Assembly: GCF_002109385.1 (NCBI RefSeq)
Contig: NZ_CP020814.1
Location: 2,007,501-2,071,500 of the forward strand
DNA: 64,000 bases
Source of the DNA: Halalkalibacter krulwichiae
GTDB lineage: Bacteria; Bacillota; Bacilli; Bacillales; Bacillaceae_D
Reading direction: 5' to 3'
The notes under the pieces were generated by a model, which worked only from the letters and a program-made list of their open reading frames with translations, searched no databases and was not told the DNA's origin. Position numbers and translations under genes: made by a program. Positions within the stretch are counted from its first letter, which is position 1. Every line of letters starts with the position of its first letter. Positions 55,228 to 63,303 of this stretch are shown piece after piece.

Positions 55228-56169
55228 TTGCTAACTAAATTAAAAACAGAAATTGTAAACCAGTCAGAAAAGGGCAATGTCGATAATATTTCACGTACCA
55301 TATTTTATGAACAATTTTTTAAAAATCATCCTGAAATAATCTGGTCGTTATTAGCTGGAATCGTTTCTAGGAATGCTGGCTGGAATATGACGGATTTAAA
55401 AAGTGAATGGTTTCAAGTTTTATTAAAAAAAGACTTTAGGAATTTATTATTTCATACATATGAACGAGCTAACTGGACCATTTTTGCTGATGCTTATCCA
55501 CAACTACTTTGGTATGCAATAGCCAAAGAAACGGGGAAACCCGAGTTTGAATTATTAGAGCAGTTACAAGTTTCGCGTTTCATGCAGAGAGAGTGGAGGC
55601 ATTTCTTAAATAAAAGAGATAAAAGGAGACTTTGTACAGCACTTATTATTAATGAACAATACATGCTTGAACAAACAGTTATGAAAAACCCTTTGTATCG
55701 CGATAAAGTATTTTCGTCACTTTTGTATAATTTAGAAGAATATGCACACATGAGTTATGTGATCTTTCCTACTGTTAATGGTCAAGTTTTTGGGCTTTAT
55801 GTAAGAAACTTTAAAAATGTTACTTCTAGAATTTGGTTAGGGAAACAGTTGCAGCAATTACTATTTCATCCATTTGTTCATCAAGATATTCTTCAATTTA
55901 CCATTGAAACACCACCAACTGGCTCTAGGGATGATTATCAACAGTACATGAAATGGAAGCCGAGTAATACAAGTCCTTTATTAAGAGAAGTGTATCCGGT
56001 AGTTACCCATCATTGGAAGGACAGGTATGATTGGTCAGAATTTTTCTTTGGAACTGAAAAGCTATTCGCTGACACAAAAACAATTAAGCCAGTTGAAAGA
56101 ACAAGATGGTTACACCTGAAGTGGGTAGAATTGTTTTGGTTAAAAAAAATGAAAGAGGTTGTCTTCTAA
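55228..56169 (+). CDS. yppC: YppC, DUF2515 protein
   Basis: 313 residues. ISRTIFYEQFFKNHPEIIWSLLAGIVSRNAGWNMTDLKSEWF and QYMLEQTVMKNPLYRDKVFSSL match the DUF2515 family. Function unknown. TTG 55228 lies 7 bases after AAGGAGG, with no better ATG. It is divergent from recU, as in B. subtilis. Its last codons lie inside an 18-bp hairpin. Confidence 0.88.
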   Translation: MLTKLKTEIVNQSEKGNVDNISRTIFYEQFFKNHPEIIWSLLAGIVSRNAGWNMTDLKSEWFQVLLKKDFRNLLFHTYERANWTIFADAYPQLLWYAIAKETGKPEFELLEQLQVSRFMQREWRHFLNKRDKRRLCTALIINEQYMLEQTVMKNPLYRDKVFSSLLYNLEEYAHMSYVIFPTVNGQVFGLYVRNFKNVTSRIWLGKQLQQLLFHPFVHQDILQFTIETPPTGSRDDYQQYMKWKPSNTSPLLREVYPVVTHHWKDRYDWSEFFFGTEKLFADTKTIKPVERTRWLHLKWVELFWLKKMKEVVF

Positions 56170-56199
56170 GGTCGATTTCCTGACCTTAGAAGACAACCT
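56156..56199. terminator. Perfect 18-bp hairpin overlapping the end of yppC
   Basis: AGGTTGTCTTCTAAGGTC (56156-56173) pairs perfectly with 56182-56199. It includes the yppC stop codon. The T run lies on the minus side (complement of 56143-56149), so it best terminates the minus-strand minigene at 56257. Confidence 0.75.
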
Positions 56200-56256
56200 T
56201 GTAGCAATTTATTATAGAATTTACGTTGATTGGAATATACCAATCAAAAAGTATGT

Positions 56257-56376
56257 TTATTCTGCAGGACGGTTTGGTCCTCCAAGCTTTTTATCGCCTG
56301 TATAACCTTTATTGGTTTGCTGCTTTGCTCTTTCTTGAGATTGCAATTTGTTTTGTTGTTTTTTGTTTTTAGCCAA
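56257..56376 (-). CDS. 39-residue sigma-G-type spore minigene
   Basis: A short gene with sequence MAKNKKQQNKLQSQERAKQQ, then TNKGYTGDKKLGGPNRPAE. It is rich in Lys, Gln and Asn, with no hydrophobic core, like small acid-soluble-type or spore matrix proteins. The TTG start follows TAAAGGAGG at a good distance. A promoter of sigma-G type lies upstream (GTATG-18-CATACTA). The C-terminal TGDKKL-GPNRP pattern occurs, from memory, in other short Bacillus spore proteins, but I cannot name the family securely. It lies antisense to the gap between yppC and racA. Confidence 0.8.
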   Translation of the reverse strand: MAKNKKQQNKLQSQERAKQQTNKGYTGDKKLGGPNRPAE

Positions 56377-56408
56377 TATAAATGCCTCCTTTACTATTCT
56401 TTCAACTT

Positions 56409-56438
56409 TAGTATGCGAGTCCTACATGTTCGACATAC
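56409..56438 (-). promoter_or_regulatory. Sigma-G-type promoter of the spore minigene
   Basis: On the minus strand, GTATG (-35, complement of 56434-56438) and CATACTA (-10, complement of 56409-56415) are exactly 18 bases apart, matching the forespore consensus GHATR-18-CATWHTA. Confidence 0.75.
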
Positions 56439-56467
56439 ACCACAATTAACAGCAAATGTTAACAAGT

Positions 56468-56588
56468 TTTGTCAAAAAGCGAACACCTTCTTCATTCAAT
56501 GGGGGATTGACACTTTCTTTGGCGAAACGATTCTAGTTTTGTCAGTAGTGGAGGATTCTTTAAAAGAAGGAAAGAATACTTTGACAAC
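56468..56588 (+). promoter_or_regulatory. Spo0A-box-like sites upstream of racA
   Basis: TTTGTCAAA (56468-56476) matches the 0A box TTTGTCRAA. TTTGTCAGT (56538-56546) and, on the minus strand, GTTGTCAAA (complement of 56580-56588) are close matches. Confidence 0.5.
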
Positions 56589-56613
56589 TAGGAATTTTAG
56601 GAGGGAACGCTTT

Positions 56614-57159
56614 ATGGAATGGACTTTGAAAACAAAGGAAGTATCTGAACAATTAGGTGTGAATCCGACAACAATCCAAAGGTGGGCAAAATACTTCGGT
56701 TTAAAATGTGAAACGAATGAGCACGGACATTACCTTTATACAAAGGAGCATGTGGCGATTATGAGAGAAGTTCAGCAGCAACTTCAGCAAGGGAAAAGAA
56801 TGCGAGAGATTAAGGTTGGTCAAAATGACCAACACCATGCAGAGATTGCACAGGATGGTAGGAAAGTAGAAACGTATCTATATGAAGAGAAATTAGAGAA
56901 AGTTATGAGCCGAATTGAAGAATTAGACGAAAAAATATCTAAAAAGGCAGATGAAGTGGTTAGCTATCAATTATTAAAACATCGTACAGAACTTGAAGAG
57001 ATGATGAAAATGATTAAGAGCTTAGAAGAGAGAATAATCCAAATGGAAGAAAGAATGCAGGACAATGAATATCAGGTGGAGCAAGAGTTACCGATGGTCG
57101 TTGGTGGGAACGAATCAAAAAAGAAGTGGAGATCATTTAAGCAAATGTTTTCCTTTTAA
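56614..57159 (+). CDS. racA: RacA-like chromosome anchoring protein
   Basis: 181 residues. A MerR-type winged helix-turn-helix (LKTKEVSEQLGVNPTTIQRWAKYFGLKCETNEHGHYLYTKEHV) is followed by a long coiled coil (EKLEKVMSRIEELDEKISKK, MKMIKSLEERIIQMEERMQ) and a basic C-terminus. RacA ties the origin region to the cell pole at the start of sporulation. ATG 56614 follows AGGAGGG; the upstream frame from 56230 overlaps the minus-strand gene and is rejected. Spo0A-box-like sequences lie upstream. Confidence 0.87.
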   Translation: MEWTLKTKEVSEQLGVNPTTIQRWAKYFGLKCETNEHGHYLYTKEHVAIMREVQQQLQQGKRMREIKVGQNDQHHAEIAQDGRKVETYLYEEKLEKVMSRIEELDEKISKKADEVVSYQLLKHRTELEEMMKMIKSLEERIIQMEERMQDNEYQVEQELPMVVGGNESKKKWRSFKQMFSF

Positions 57160-57203
57160 CTTCTCGGTTGATTTGCTAAGATGAGGGAACGGAGGTGCTG
57201 AAT

Positions 57204-57584
57204 ATGACTGAAGTGAACCGTTCCGAATTAAAAAAACTAACAGAAGAGTTAATCCAGTTGAATCAACAAGCCGAAAACCATTATTTAAAAGCTAGACAAG
57301 GACAAGCTGAAGTGGATTTTTGGGGAATGGTTAAACCTTTTGCAGAACATGTAGCAAATATTCGTGAACAATGGTTGCCGTTGGCACAAGCATTTGTTAG
57401 AACTGAAAAGCCACTGCATATACATCCTAATCAATTACAACAAACAGAGGAGAATCTAGAAATAGTGGCAATTAAATCGTTTTATAAAGAAACAAGCTTG
57501 AAAAGACAGATGGAAACATTCAAATCCGTTGAATTTGTTCTTAAGCAAATTTTGGTTTCTTTAAATAAAAAACAACCGAACTAA
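57204..57584 (+). CDS. yppE: YppE, DUF1798 protein
   Basis: 126 residues, all helical. LTEELIQLNQQAENHYLKARQGQAEVDFWGMVKPF and KPLHIHPNQLQQTEENLEIVAIKSFYKET match YppE of B. subtilis. Function unknown. ATG 57204 lies 8 bases after GGAGG; the GTG at 57195 overlaps that site. It ends inside a bidirectional terminator. Confidence 0.87.
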   Translation: MTEVNRSELKKLTEELIQLNQQAENHYLKARQGQAEVDFWGMVKPFAEHVANIREQWLPLAQAFVRTEKPLHIHPNQLQQTEENLEIVAIKSFYKETSLKRQMETFKSVEFVLKQILVSLNKKQPN

Positions 57585-57606
57585 TATTATTCGTTCGGTT
57601 GTTTAT
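57570..57606. terminator. Bidirectional terminator between yppE and the TRIC gene
   Basis: AAACAACCGAAC (57570-57581) pairs with GTTCGGTTGTTT (57593-57604), with A-rich and T-rich flanks. Confidence 0.88.
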
Positions 57607-57618
57607 TTAGATAATATA

Positions 57619-58259
57619 TTAGTTTGTTGTTGTAATTGCTTTTGTTTTCGGTCTTTCGTTTGTTGATATTAGTTTTCTACGTGGGAGCTGCCAGCTAAAA
57701 TGCACAGAACACATTCGAAGTACAATGATGACAATAAAGAGTATAATAAGTCCAATGGTTCCGGATAGTAAGTTAAGTCCAATGATAATTCCAGCTAACA
57801 TTGCCCAGCCTAGATATATTTCTTTCTGTAGAACGAGTGGTTTTCGCCCCGCTAAAATATCACGAACCATTCCACCCCAGCCCCTGTTAAAGCCGCTGCA
57901 ACAATAACTGCAGAGATTGGATGACCCATCTCTGTTGCGTATAAAGCTCCTTGAATGGCAAAAGCAGAGAGGCCAATGGCATCAAATAAATGACCAAATT
58001 TTCCCCATTGATTAAGTACTAGAGTAGGGAAGATAAATGCGATACTCATTGCGATTATGGCAATTGTAAACAGTGAGCCTTGCTCCCATAAAGCTGAAAC
58101 AGGAACACCGATCAAAAGGTTACGAATAGCCCCTCCCCCAAATGCTGTTACGAGCCCTAGAATGTAGACTCCCATAAGATCATAGTCTTCTTCCATTGCA
58201 ATAATTGCCCCACTTAGAGCAAAAGCAATTGTACCGATAATTGTTAGTATTTCCCACAT
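57619..58259 (-). pseudogene. TRIC/UPF0126-type membrane channel protein, frameshifted
   Basis: About 213 residues if one base is restored. Two halves of internal similarity with glycine-rich helices are visible: FALSGAIIAMEEDYDLMGVYILGLVTAFGGGAIRNLLIG and FAIQGALYATEMGHPISAVIVAAALTGAG...MVRDILAGRKPLVLQKEIY. This is the TRIC cation channel-like (UPF0126, YvgT/YadS) family. The frame breaks where TGAG should be followed by GGMVRD; a CCCC run on the plus strand (57875-57878) is one base short. ATG 58259 follows GGGAGAG. Probably a sequencing error. Confidence 0.85.
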
Positions 58260-58295
58260 GTTGTTCTCTCCCATGCCTTTACTTCATCAATCAAA

Positions 58296-58332
58296 AAAAG
58301 TGGACAATTGGATTGATTGTCCACTTTTCTAA
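58296..58332 (-). terminator. Terminator of the small membrane-protein gene
   Basis: AAAAGTGGACAAT (58296-58308) pairs with ATTGTCCACTTTT (58316-58328). On the minus strand a T run follows. Confidence 0.85.
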
Positions 58333-58530
58333 TTAACCATTATCGCGAAACGAGAAAAAAATCATTACGACTAAAGTTAAAATAGACATAATGGTTAATG
58401 TTGCCAATAACAGTCCAGATGGTTCTGCGTGAGCAGCATCTTCTGCTCCGCCTCCTGCTGCAAGAATTTGTCCAGGTGCGATGACAAAAGCCAATAAAAT
58501 GGCTGAAAGTAAAGTGCAAAGTCTTCTCAT
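58333..58530 (-). CDS. Small secreted or membrane protein of unknown function
   Basis: 65 residues. A signal peptide (RRLCTLLSAILLAFVIAPGQILA) is followed by a short Ala/Gly/Glu-rich segment and one transmembrane helix (LLLATLTIMSILTLVVMIFFSF) ending RDNG. ATG 58530 follows AAGGAGG by 7 bases. A sigma-A promoter (TTGATT-17-TATAAT, complement of 58599-58627) lies upstream and a terminator downstream, so it is a monocistronic gene. No family recognised. Confidence 0.75.
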   Translation of the reverse strand: MRRLCTLLSAILLAFVIAPGQILAAGGGAEDAAHAEPSGLLLATLTIMSILTLVVMIFFSFRDNG

Positions 58531-58598
58531 GATCAACCCTCCTTGAATGAAACAGATGTGTTAACTATGTATTTCAATACATCTTGTTTGTCTTCTCT

Positions 58599-58627
58599 AT
58601 TATAGTTAGGACGTTTTAAATAATCAA
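58599..58627 (-). promoter_or_regulatory. Sigma-A promoter of the 65-residue membrane protein
   Basis: On the minus strand, TTGATT and TATAAT (complement of 58599-58604) are 17 bases apart. Confidence 0.75.
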
Positions 58628-58767
58628 TGACGAAAATATCTATTTGCGAAAGCGCCAACTTTAACTTCTTGTATTTCACTTAATCTATAGGGTTACGCAA
58701 ACATCAACGGTTATGATAAGATAAACATATTATTTATTGAAGATTTTGAAGTGAAAGGATTAAAACA

Positions 58768-60015
58768 ATGGGAACCGTACATATTGAGGATATCATTATT
58801 GCTAACCAACGCTTAAAGGACGTTGTTACTCATACACCTTTACAGCTAAATCAAGTATTATCTGAAAGATATGAATGTAATGTTTATTTGAAGAGAGAGG
58901 ACTTGCAGGTTGTTCGTTCATTTAAAATTCGTGGAGCATTTCATCAAATTTCTAGTTTAACTAGAGAAGAGTTAAATAATGGTGTTGTTTGTGCGAGCGC
59001 TGGTAATCATGCGCAAGGTGTTGCATATTCTTGCCGTACTTTACGTATTCAAGGGAAAATATTTATGCCAACAACTACACCACGTCAAAAAGTTGATCAA
59101 GTGAAGTTTTTCGGTAAAGAGTATGTAGACGTTATTTTAGTAGGGGATACATTTGATGATTCTTATAATGAAGCAATAAGTTATTCCGATGAACACCAAA
59201 TGGCCTTTATTCACCCTTTCGATCAGGAGAAGATCGTTGCAGGACAAGGAACTGTTGGAATGGAAATTATGAATGATATTGATGAGAACATTGATTACTT
59301 ATTTGCATCAATAGGCGGTGGGGGCCTAATTAGTGGTGTGGGTACATACATTAAAAGTATTAGTCCTAGCACAACGGTAATTGGTTGTGAACCATTAGGT
59401 GCACCTTCAATGAAAGAATCAATTAAACAAGGCAAAGTAATCGAGTTGGAAAACATTGATAAATTTGTGGACGGTGCCGCTGTTAAAAAATCTGGAGAAA
59501 TACCTTTTGAAATTTGTAAGAACTTGCTAGATGATATCGTTCTCGTTCCAGAAGGTAAAATTTGTACGACGATCTTGGAGTTATATAATCAAAATGCCAT
59601 TGTGGCGGAGCCAGCAGGAGCAATGCCGATTACAGCATTAGATTTCTATAAAAATGAAATTAAAGGAAAAAATGTCGTATGTATCGTAAGCGGAGGAAAT
59701 AATGATATTGGACGGATGCAAGAGATGAGAGAACGCTCATTAATCTATGAAGGTTTACAGTATTATTTTATTATTCAATTTCCGCAACGCGCCGGTGCTT
59801 TAAGAGAGTTTATTCAAGAAGTTGTTGGGCCTGATGATGATATTACTAGGTTCGAATATACAAAGAAAAACAATAAATCTAATGGGCCGGTATTACTTGG
59901 TATTGAATTAAAACATCGTGAAGATTATCCAGGATTAATTGAACGTCTCGAAAAGAAAGGCTTTGATTATCAAGAAGTCAATAAAGACGAAAGCCTTTTC
60001 CATTTGCTAATTTAA
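58768..60015 (+). CDS. ilvA: Threonine dehydratase
   Basis: 415 residues. The PLP-lysine motif RSFKIRGAFHQI, CASAGNHAQGVAYSCR, GGGGLISGVGTYIKS and CIVSGGNNDIGRMQEM are present. The C-terminal regulatory domain (YYFIIQFPQRAGALREFIQEVVGPDDDITRFEY) is the short ACT-like type. It makes 2-oxobutyrate for isoleucine. AAAGG precedes the ATG at an acceptable distance. It ends with its own terminator. Confidence 0.95.
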   Translation: MGTVHIEDIIIANQRLKDVVTHTPLQLNQVLSERYECNVYLKREDLQVVRSFKIRGAFHQISSLTREELNNGVVCASAGNHAQGVAYSCRTLRIQGKIFMPTTTPRQKVDQVKFFGKEYVDVILVGDTFDDSYNEAISYSDEHQMAFIHPFDQEKIVAGQGTVGMEIMNDIDENIDYLFASIGGGGLISGVGTYIKSISPSTTVIGCEPLGAPSMKESIKQGKVIELENIDKFVDGAAVKKSGEIPFEICKNLLDDIVLVPEGKICTTILELYNQNAIVAEPAGAMPITALDFYKNEIKGKNVVCIVSGGNNDIGRMQEMRERSLIYEGLQYYFIIQFPQRAGALREFIQEVVGPDDDITRFEYTKKNNKSNGPVLLGIELKHREDYPGLIERLEKKGFDYQEVNKDESLFHLLI

Positions 60016-60073
60016 CTAGAAATTAATAGTAGCGAGAAATCGTGATTTTGATCAAGGGTTTAGCTCAATTGGT

Positions 60074-60112
60074 AAAGAACGAAGTGTAATTAGAATACTT
60101 CGTTCTTTTTTT
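60074..60112 (+). terminator. Terminator after ilvA
   Basis: AAAGAACGAAGT (60074-60085) pairs with ACTTCGTTCTTT (60097-60108), followed by T. Confidence 0.88.
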
Positions 60113-60284
60113 ATTTATTAATGAATAAAAAATGTATATTTCTATGATTGGAATGATAAAGGTGCACGATAAAAGTTGACTTTTCAGACAATTCTGATGA
60201 ATAATAATTCACAAAATTGCATTGACGATAGGTAGTGGATGACGTAAGGTAGATAGTGTAATAGAAAAATAGGGGGGTGGTTCG

Positions 60285-60917
60285 ATGGCTGAAAGAATTA
60301 AGAGTGTTACTTTTGTTCTATTAGGGTTGATTCTTACATCACTTGGCCTGAAATTTTTATCTATTAATGAGTTAACTTTTGGAGGAACAGCAGGACTTGC
60401 GACAGTATTAACATTTGTAAGCTCTTGGTCGTGGGGTGTGCTGTTTTTCTTAGTCAATTTACCATTTTTTTGGATGTCTTTTAAAAAGCTTGGTAAATGG
60501 TTTACTGTTTCAAGCTTTATGTCCATTATTGGGATTTCTATCATTCGTGATGGATTTGAGTTACTATCATTTTTTTCTATGCCTACATGGATTGCTCCAT
60601 TAATAGCAGGTCTTTGTATTGGTATAGGGGTAACACTTGTACTAAATAATGGTTCTTCGCTTGGTGGTATACACATTTTAGCTTTGTACTTAGACCAAAA
60701 ATGGAACATCAATCGTGGAATTACTATTTTTATAAGTGACCTAGCCATTATTATATTTGCGGGCTTATTAGTTGGATGGGGAAATGCTCTCCTATCAGTA
60801 ATCACGATTTTTATAGCGAGTGCAATTATTGGCAGATATAAAAAGTCACCAATTAAAGTACCTGAGCAGCAAGAGGAGTATGAAGGAGTCAGGTCTAGGT
60901 CAGTCAGTACTAGATAA
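60285..60917 (+). CDS. YitT-family membrane protein (short form)
   Basis: 210 residues with about five transmembrane helices. LRFGGTAGLATVL-like ELTFGGTAGLATVLTFVSSWSWG and the second glycine motif NNGSSLGGIHILALYLDQKWNINRG are typical of the YitT (DUF161) family. Unlike the gene at 28365, it lacks the C-terminal DUF2179 domain and ends in a short polar tail. AGGGGGGTGG precedes the ATG. Function unknown. Confidence 0.82.
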   Translation: MAERIKSVTFVLLGLILTSLGLKFLSINELTFGGTAGLATVLTFVSSWSWGVLFFLVNLPFFWMSFKKLGKWFTVSSFMSIIGISIIRDGFELLSFFSMPTWIAPLIAGLCIGIGVTLVLNNGSSLGGIHILALYLDQKWNINRGITIFISDLAIIIFAGLLVGWGNALLSVITIFIASAIIGRYKKSPIKVPEQQEEYEGVRSRSVSTR

Positions 60918-60925
60918 ATTCACTT

Positions 60926-60953
60926 AAGCAAGGGATTCGTTCCTTGCTTTTTT
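60926..60953 (+). terminator. Terminator after the short YitT gene
   Basis: AAGCAAGGGA (60926-60935) pairs with TTCCTTGCTT (60940-60949), followed by TTTT. Confidence 0.87.
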
Positions 60954-61054
60954 ATATGGAATTGGATCGTGATGAGTAACTTTTAATTATCATTTTTGTT
61001 AAAAGGCAAGTCATGCTATACTTGCAGGAAAGAAATTGAATTGGAGGCAGGATT

Positions 61055-61576
61055 ATGCGATTACAAGGGAAAAAAGTGATGGCAATACTTGATGAAGAAT
61101 TTGAAGATCTTGAATTATGGTATCCGATTATGCGTTTGCGTGAAGAAGGAGCAACTGTTGATTTAGTAGGATTGGAAGCAGGGAAAACATACATTGGTAA
61201 ATATGGAGTTCCTGCAACTGCAGATTTTTGTTATGAACAGGTTCGTTCAGAAGATTATGACGGAATACTTGTGCCTGGAGGCTGGGCACCAGATAAATTA
61301 CGTAGATATCCGGATGTTCTTCGCTTTGTCAATGAGATGAATGTAGCAAAAAAACCAATTGGTCAGATTTGTCATGCCGGCTGGGTATTAATCTCTGCAA
61401 AAATTTTGGATGGGGTAAAGGTTACAAGCACACCGGGGATACGGGATGATATGGAAAATGCTGGGGCAATTTGGGTGGATGAAGCAGTTGTCGTAGATGG
61501 GCATATTATTTCGAGTAGGAGGCCGCCTGATCTTCCTCCGTATGCTAAAGCTTTTGCAGATGCATTAGCGAATTAG
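61055..61576 (+). CDS. DJ-1/PfpI family protein
   Basis: 173 residues. KVMAILDEEFEDLELWYPIMRLREEGATVDLVG, DYDGILVPGGWAPDKLRRY and the nucleophile elbow KKPIGQICHAGWVLISA (Cys near residue 106) are typical of PfpI-type class I glutamine amidotransferase-like proteins. These act as deglycases, chaperones or peptidases against carbonyl stress. With mgsA elsewhere in the window a role against methylglyoxal is possible, but not shown. GGAGGCAGG precedes the ATG. Confidence 0.9.
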   Translation: MRLQGKKVMAILDEEFEDLELWYPIMRLREEGATVDLVGLEAGKTYIGKYGVPATADFCYEQVRSEDYDGILVPGGWAPDKLRRYPDVLRFVNEMNVAKKPIGQICHAGWVLISAKILDGVKVTSTPGIRDDMENAGAIWVDEAVVVDGHIISSRRPPDLPPYAKAFADALAN

Positions 61577-61585
61577 GTGGCTACG

Positions 61586-62497
61586 ATGGAATTTCATTTT
61601 TTAGGAACTGGTTCTGGAGTTCCTTCAACTTCGAGAAATGTCAGTAGTTTAGTTATTAGATTCCTTCAAGAAAAAAGTACACAGTGGTTATTTGATTGTG
61701 GAGAGGCTACACAGCATCAAATTTTGCACAGCCCTGTAACCTTATCAAAAATTAATCGGATTTTTATTACGCATTTGCATGGCGACCATATATTTGGTTT
61801 GCCGGGTCTGTTATGTTCCCGTTCTGCTCAAGGAGCTACTTCGCCATTATTCATTTATGGTCCTGCTGGAATTGAACAATATATCCAGTCTTCTTTAAGT
61901 CTGTCTCGATCATATTTGAGTTATGAGCTTGAATTTAAAATTATTGAAGAAGGAATAATTTTTCAAGATAATTCAATAAAAGTAGAGACGATTGAATTAG
62001 AACATGTGATGCCGAGCTTTGCGTTTAAAATAACGGAAGCTGACAAACCAGGTGCACTTCTGGTTGATCAATTAGAAGAGCTAGGTATTATGCCTGGTCC
62101 AATTTATAAAAGAATAAAAAATGGGGAAACAATTCAACTAGATAATGGACTCTCTATTAATGGGAACGATTTTATAAGTGCGAAAAAAAAAGGCCGGGTA
62201 GTCATAATAGCTGGAGATACTAAACCGATTACTAAGATGAGAAAGTTCAGTGAAGGAGCTGACCTTTTAATTCATGAAGGAACTTTCCGACATGATAAGA
62301 AAGGACATGCGGAACAATTTGGCCACTCAACTATTACGGATGTTGCTACTCTCGCTAAAGAATCAGAAGTTAAACAACTAATTATTACACATGTAAGTTC
62401 ACGTTATGCTGGAGAAGAAAAATTGCTTCAACAAGATGCTGAAGAGATCTTTCCTAATTCATTAATTGCTTATGATTTAATGGTACATAAGATATGA
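61586..62497 (+). CDS. rnz: Ribonuclease Z (tRNA 3' endonuclease)
   Basis: 303 residues. MEFHFLGTGSGVPSTSRNVSS, WLFDCGEATQHQIL and the zinc motif FITHLHGDHIFGLPGLL are followed by the exosite and the later histidines of IAGDTKP and ITHVSSRY. RNase Z cuts tRNA precursors lacking encoded CCA; its products are substrates of the nucleotidyltransferase at 32852. ATG 61586 follows AGGTGG; GTG 61577 is an alternative. Ten bases after the DJ-1-like gene. Confidence 0.96.
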   Translation: MEFHFLGTGSGVPSTSRNVSSLVIRFLQEKSTQWLFDCGEATQHQILHSPVTLSKINRIFITHLHGDHIFGLPGLLCSRSAQGATSPLFIYGPAGIEQYIQSSLSLSRSYLSYELEFKIIEEGIIFQDNSIKVETIELEHVMPSFAFKITEADKPGALLVDQLEELGIMPGPIYKRIKNGETIQLDNGLSINGNDFISAKKKGRVVIIAGDTKPITKMRKFSEGADLLIHEGTFRHDKKGHAEQFGHSTITDVATLAKESEVKQLIITHVSSRYAGEEKLLQQDAEEIFPNSLIAYDLMVHKI

Positions 62498-62562
62498 ATA
62501 AGGCCTTTGCAAGATGTGCAAAGTAAGATTAGGACTTCACATCGATAGTAGGAGGAATGATC

Positions 62563-62823
62563 ATGGCAGAACGCACTCATGTAGCGCAGTTTCTTGAACA
62601 GGTAGAGATGACATTGCAAGGGGCACAAAAAGTATTTGATGATTCGCAACGTGTAGAAGCGGGTGATCCTGAAGAATATACATTTATGCAAAATCAGTTG
62701 CAAGAAATGGATCAAGAACTTGAAACGTTACTTCATGCTGCAACACCTGAACAACGTGATGAGTTATACCGAGCGCAGATTCAAGTCCGTCAAATGCAAA
62801 ATCATTATATTTTAAAGCGCTAA
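62563..62823 (+). CDS. YtzC-like DUF2524 protein
   Basis: 86 residues, acidic and helical. THVAQFLEQVEMTLQGAQKVFDDSQRVEAGDPEEYTFMQNQLQEMDQELE resembles B. subtilis YtzC (DUF2524), of unknown function. ATG 62563 is 7 bases from GGAGG; ATG 62557 is too close. It is a separate unit with a terminator downstream. Confidence 0.78.
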   Translation: MAERTHVAQFLEQVEMTLQGAQKVFDDSQRVEAGDPEEYTFMQNQLQEMDQELETLLHAATPEQRDELYRAQIQVRQMQNHYILKR

Positions 62824-62830
62824 GTAATGG

Positions 62831-62866
62831 AAGGTGATTGACAAGCACGCTTGTGAATCACCTTTT
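62831..62866 (+). terminator. Terminator after the YtzC-like gene
   Basis: AAGGTGATT pairs with AATCACCTT (62831-62862 with inner ACAAGC/GCTTGT pairs), followed by T. Confidence 0.87.
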
Positions 62867-62945
62867 TTACATGTAGTCGTTAGTAATTTTATGCAAACAT
62901 CATTATTTTCTGTTAAAATAGAAAATGATGAAATGAGGGAGAGTA

Positions 62946-63287
62946 ATGGAGGAGATTTCAAGCAAAAAACTAGCTGAAAAATTAGCTGACAGAGACCCTA
63001 TCACTATTGTATTTGTGTATAGTCCATTGTGTGGGACATGTAAATTAGCAGAAAAAATGTTAAGGGTGGTTCAGTCTAGTTTTGATGCGTTGCCTATGTA
63101 TTCTCTAAATATTAATCATTCACCACTATTTGCACAACAATGGAAGGTTAAAAGCGTACCTTGCCTATTCATTTTTCAAAGAGGACTAGGGGTAGAACGT
63201 ATTTATGCTTTTCGATCAATTAGTTACGTGCATGAAATAGTCAAGCGATATGCGACAATTCTGAGTCTACAGGAAAAGAGCAAGTAA
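62946..63287 (+). CDS. Thioredoxin-like protein with CGTC motif
   Basis: 113 residues with a thioredoxin fold. The active site is PLCGTCKLAEKML (CxxC) near residue 30, and the cis-proline region is KSVPCLFIFQRG. There is no signal peptide, so it acts in the cytoplasm. The CGTC pair differs from the CGPC of thioredoxin. It is 16 bases before brxA, so a redox role beside bacilliredoxin is plausible. GAGGGAGAG precedes the ATG. Confidence 0.85.
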   Translation: MEEISSKKLAEKLADRDPITIVFVYSPLCGTCKLAEKMLRVVQSSFDALPMYSLNINHSPLFAQQWKVKSVPCLFIFQRGLGVERIYAFRSISYVHEIVKRYATILSLQEKSK

Positions 63288-63303
63288 GAAAGGGGAAATA
63301 ATT

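Noticed and set aside
56230..57159. Long form of racA starting at 56230
   Set aside because: The first 128 codons overlap the minus-strand spore gene and its promoter, and lack similarity to RacA. The ATG at 56614 has AGGAGGG.
58768..60015. ilvA as a TRIC-linked operon
   Set aside because: The TRIC gene and the small membrane gene are on the opposite strand, with their own promoter and terminators.
60209..60805. 198-codon open frame on the minus strand
   Set aside because: It is the shadow of the YitT membrane gene, with no ribosome site and an unlikely Pro/Ser/Asn-rich composition.
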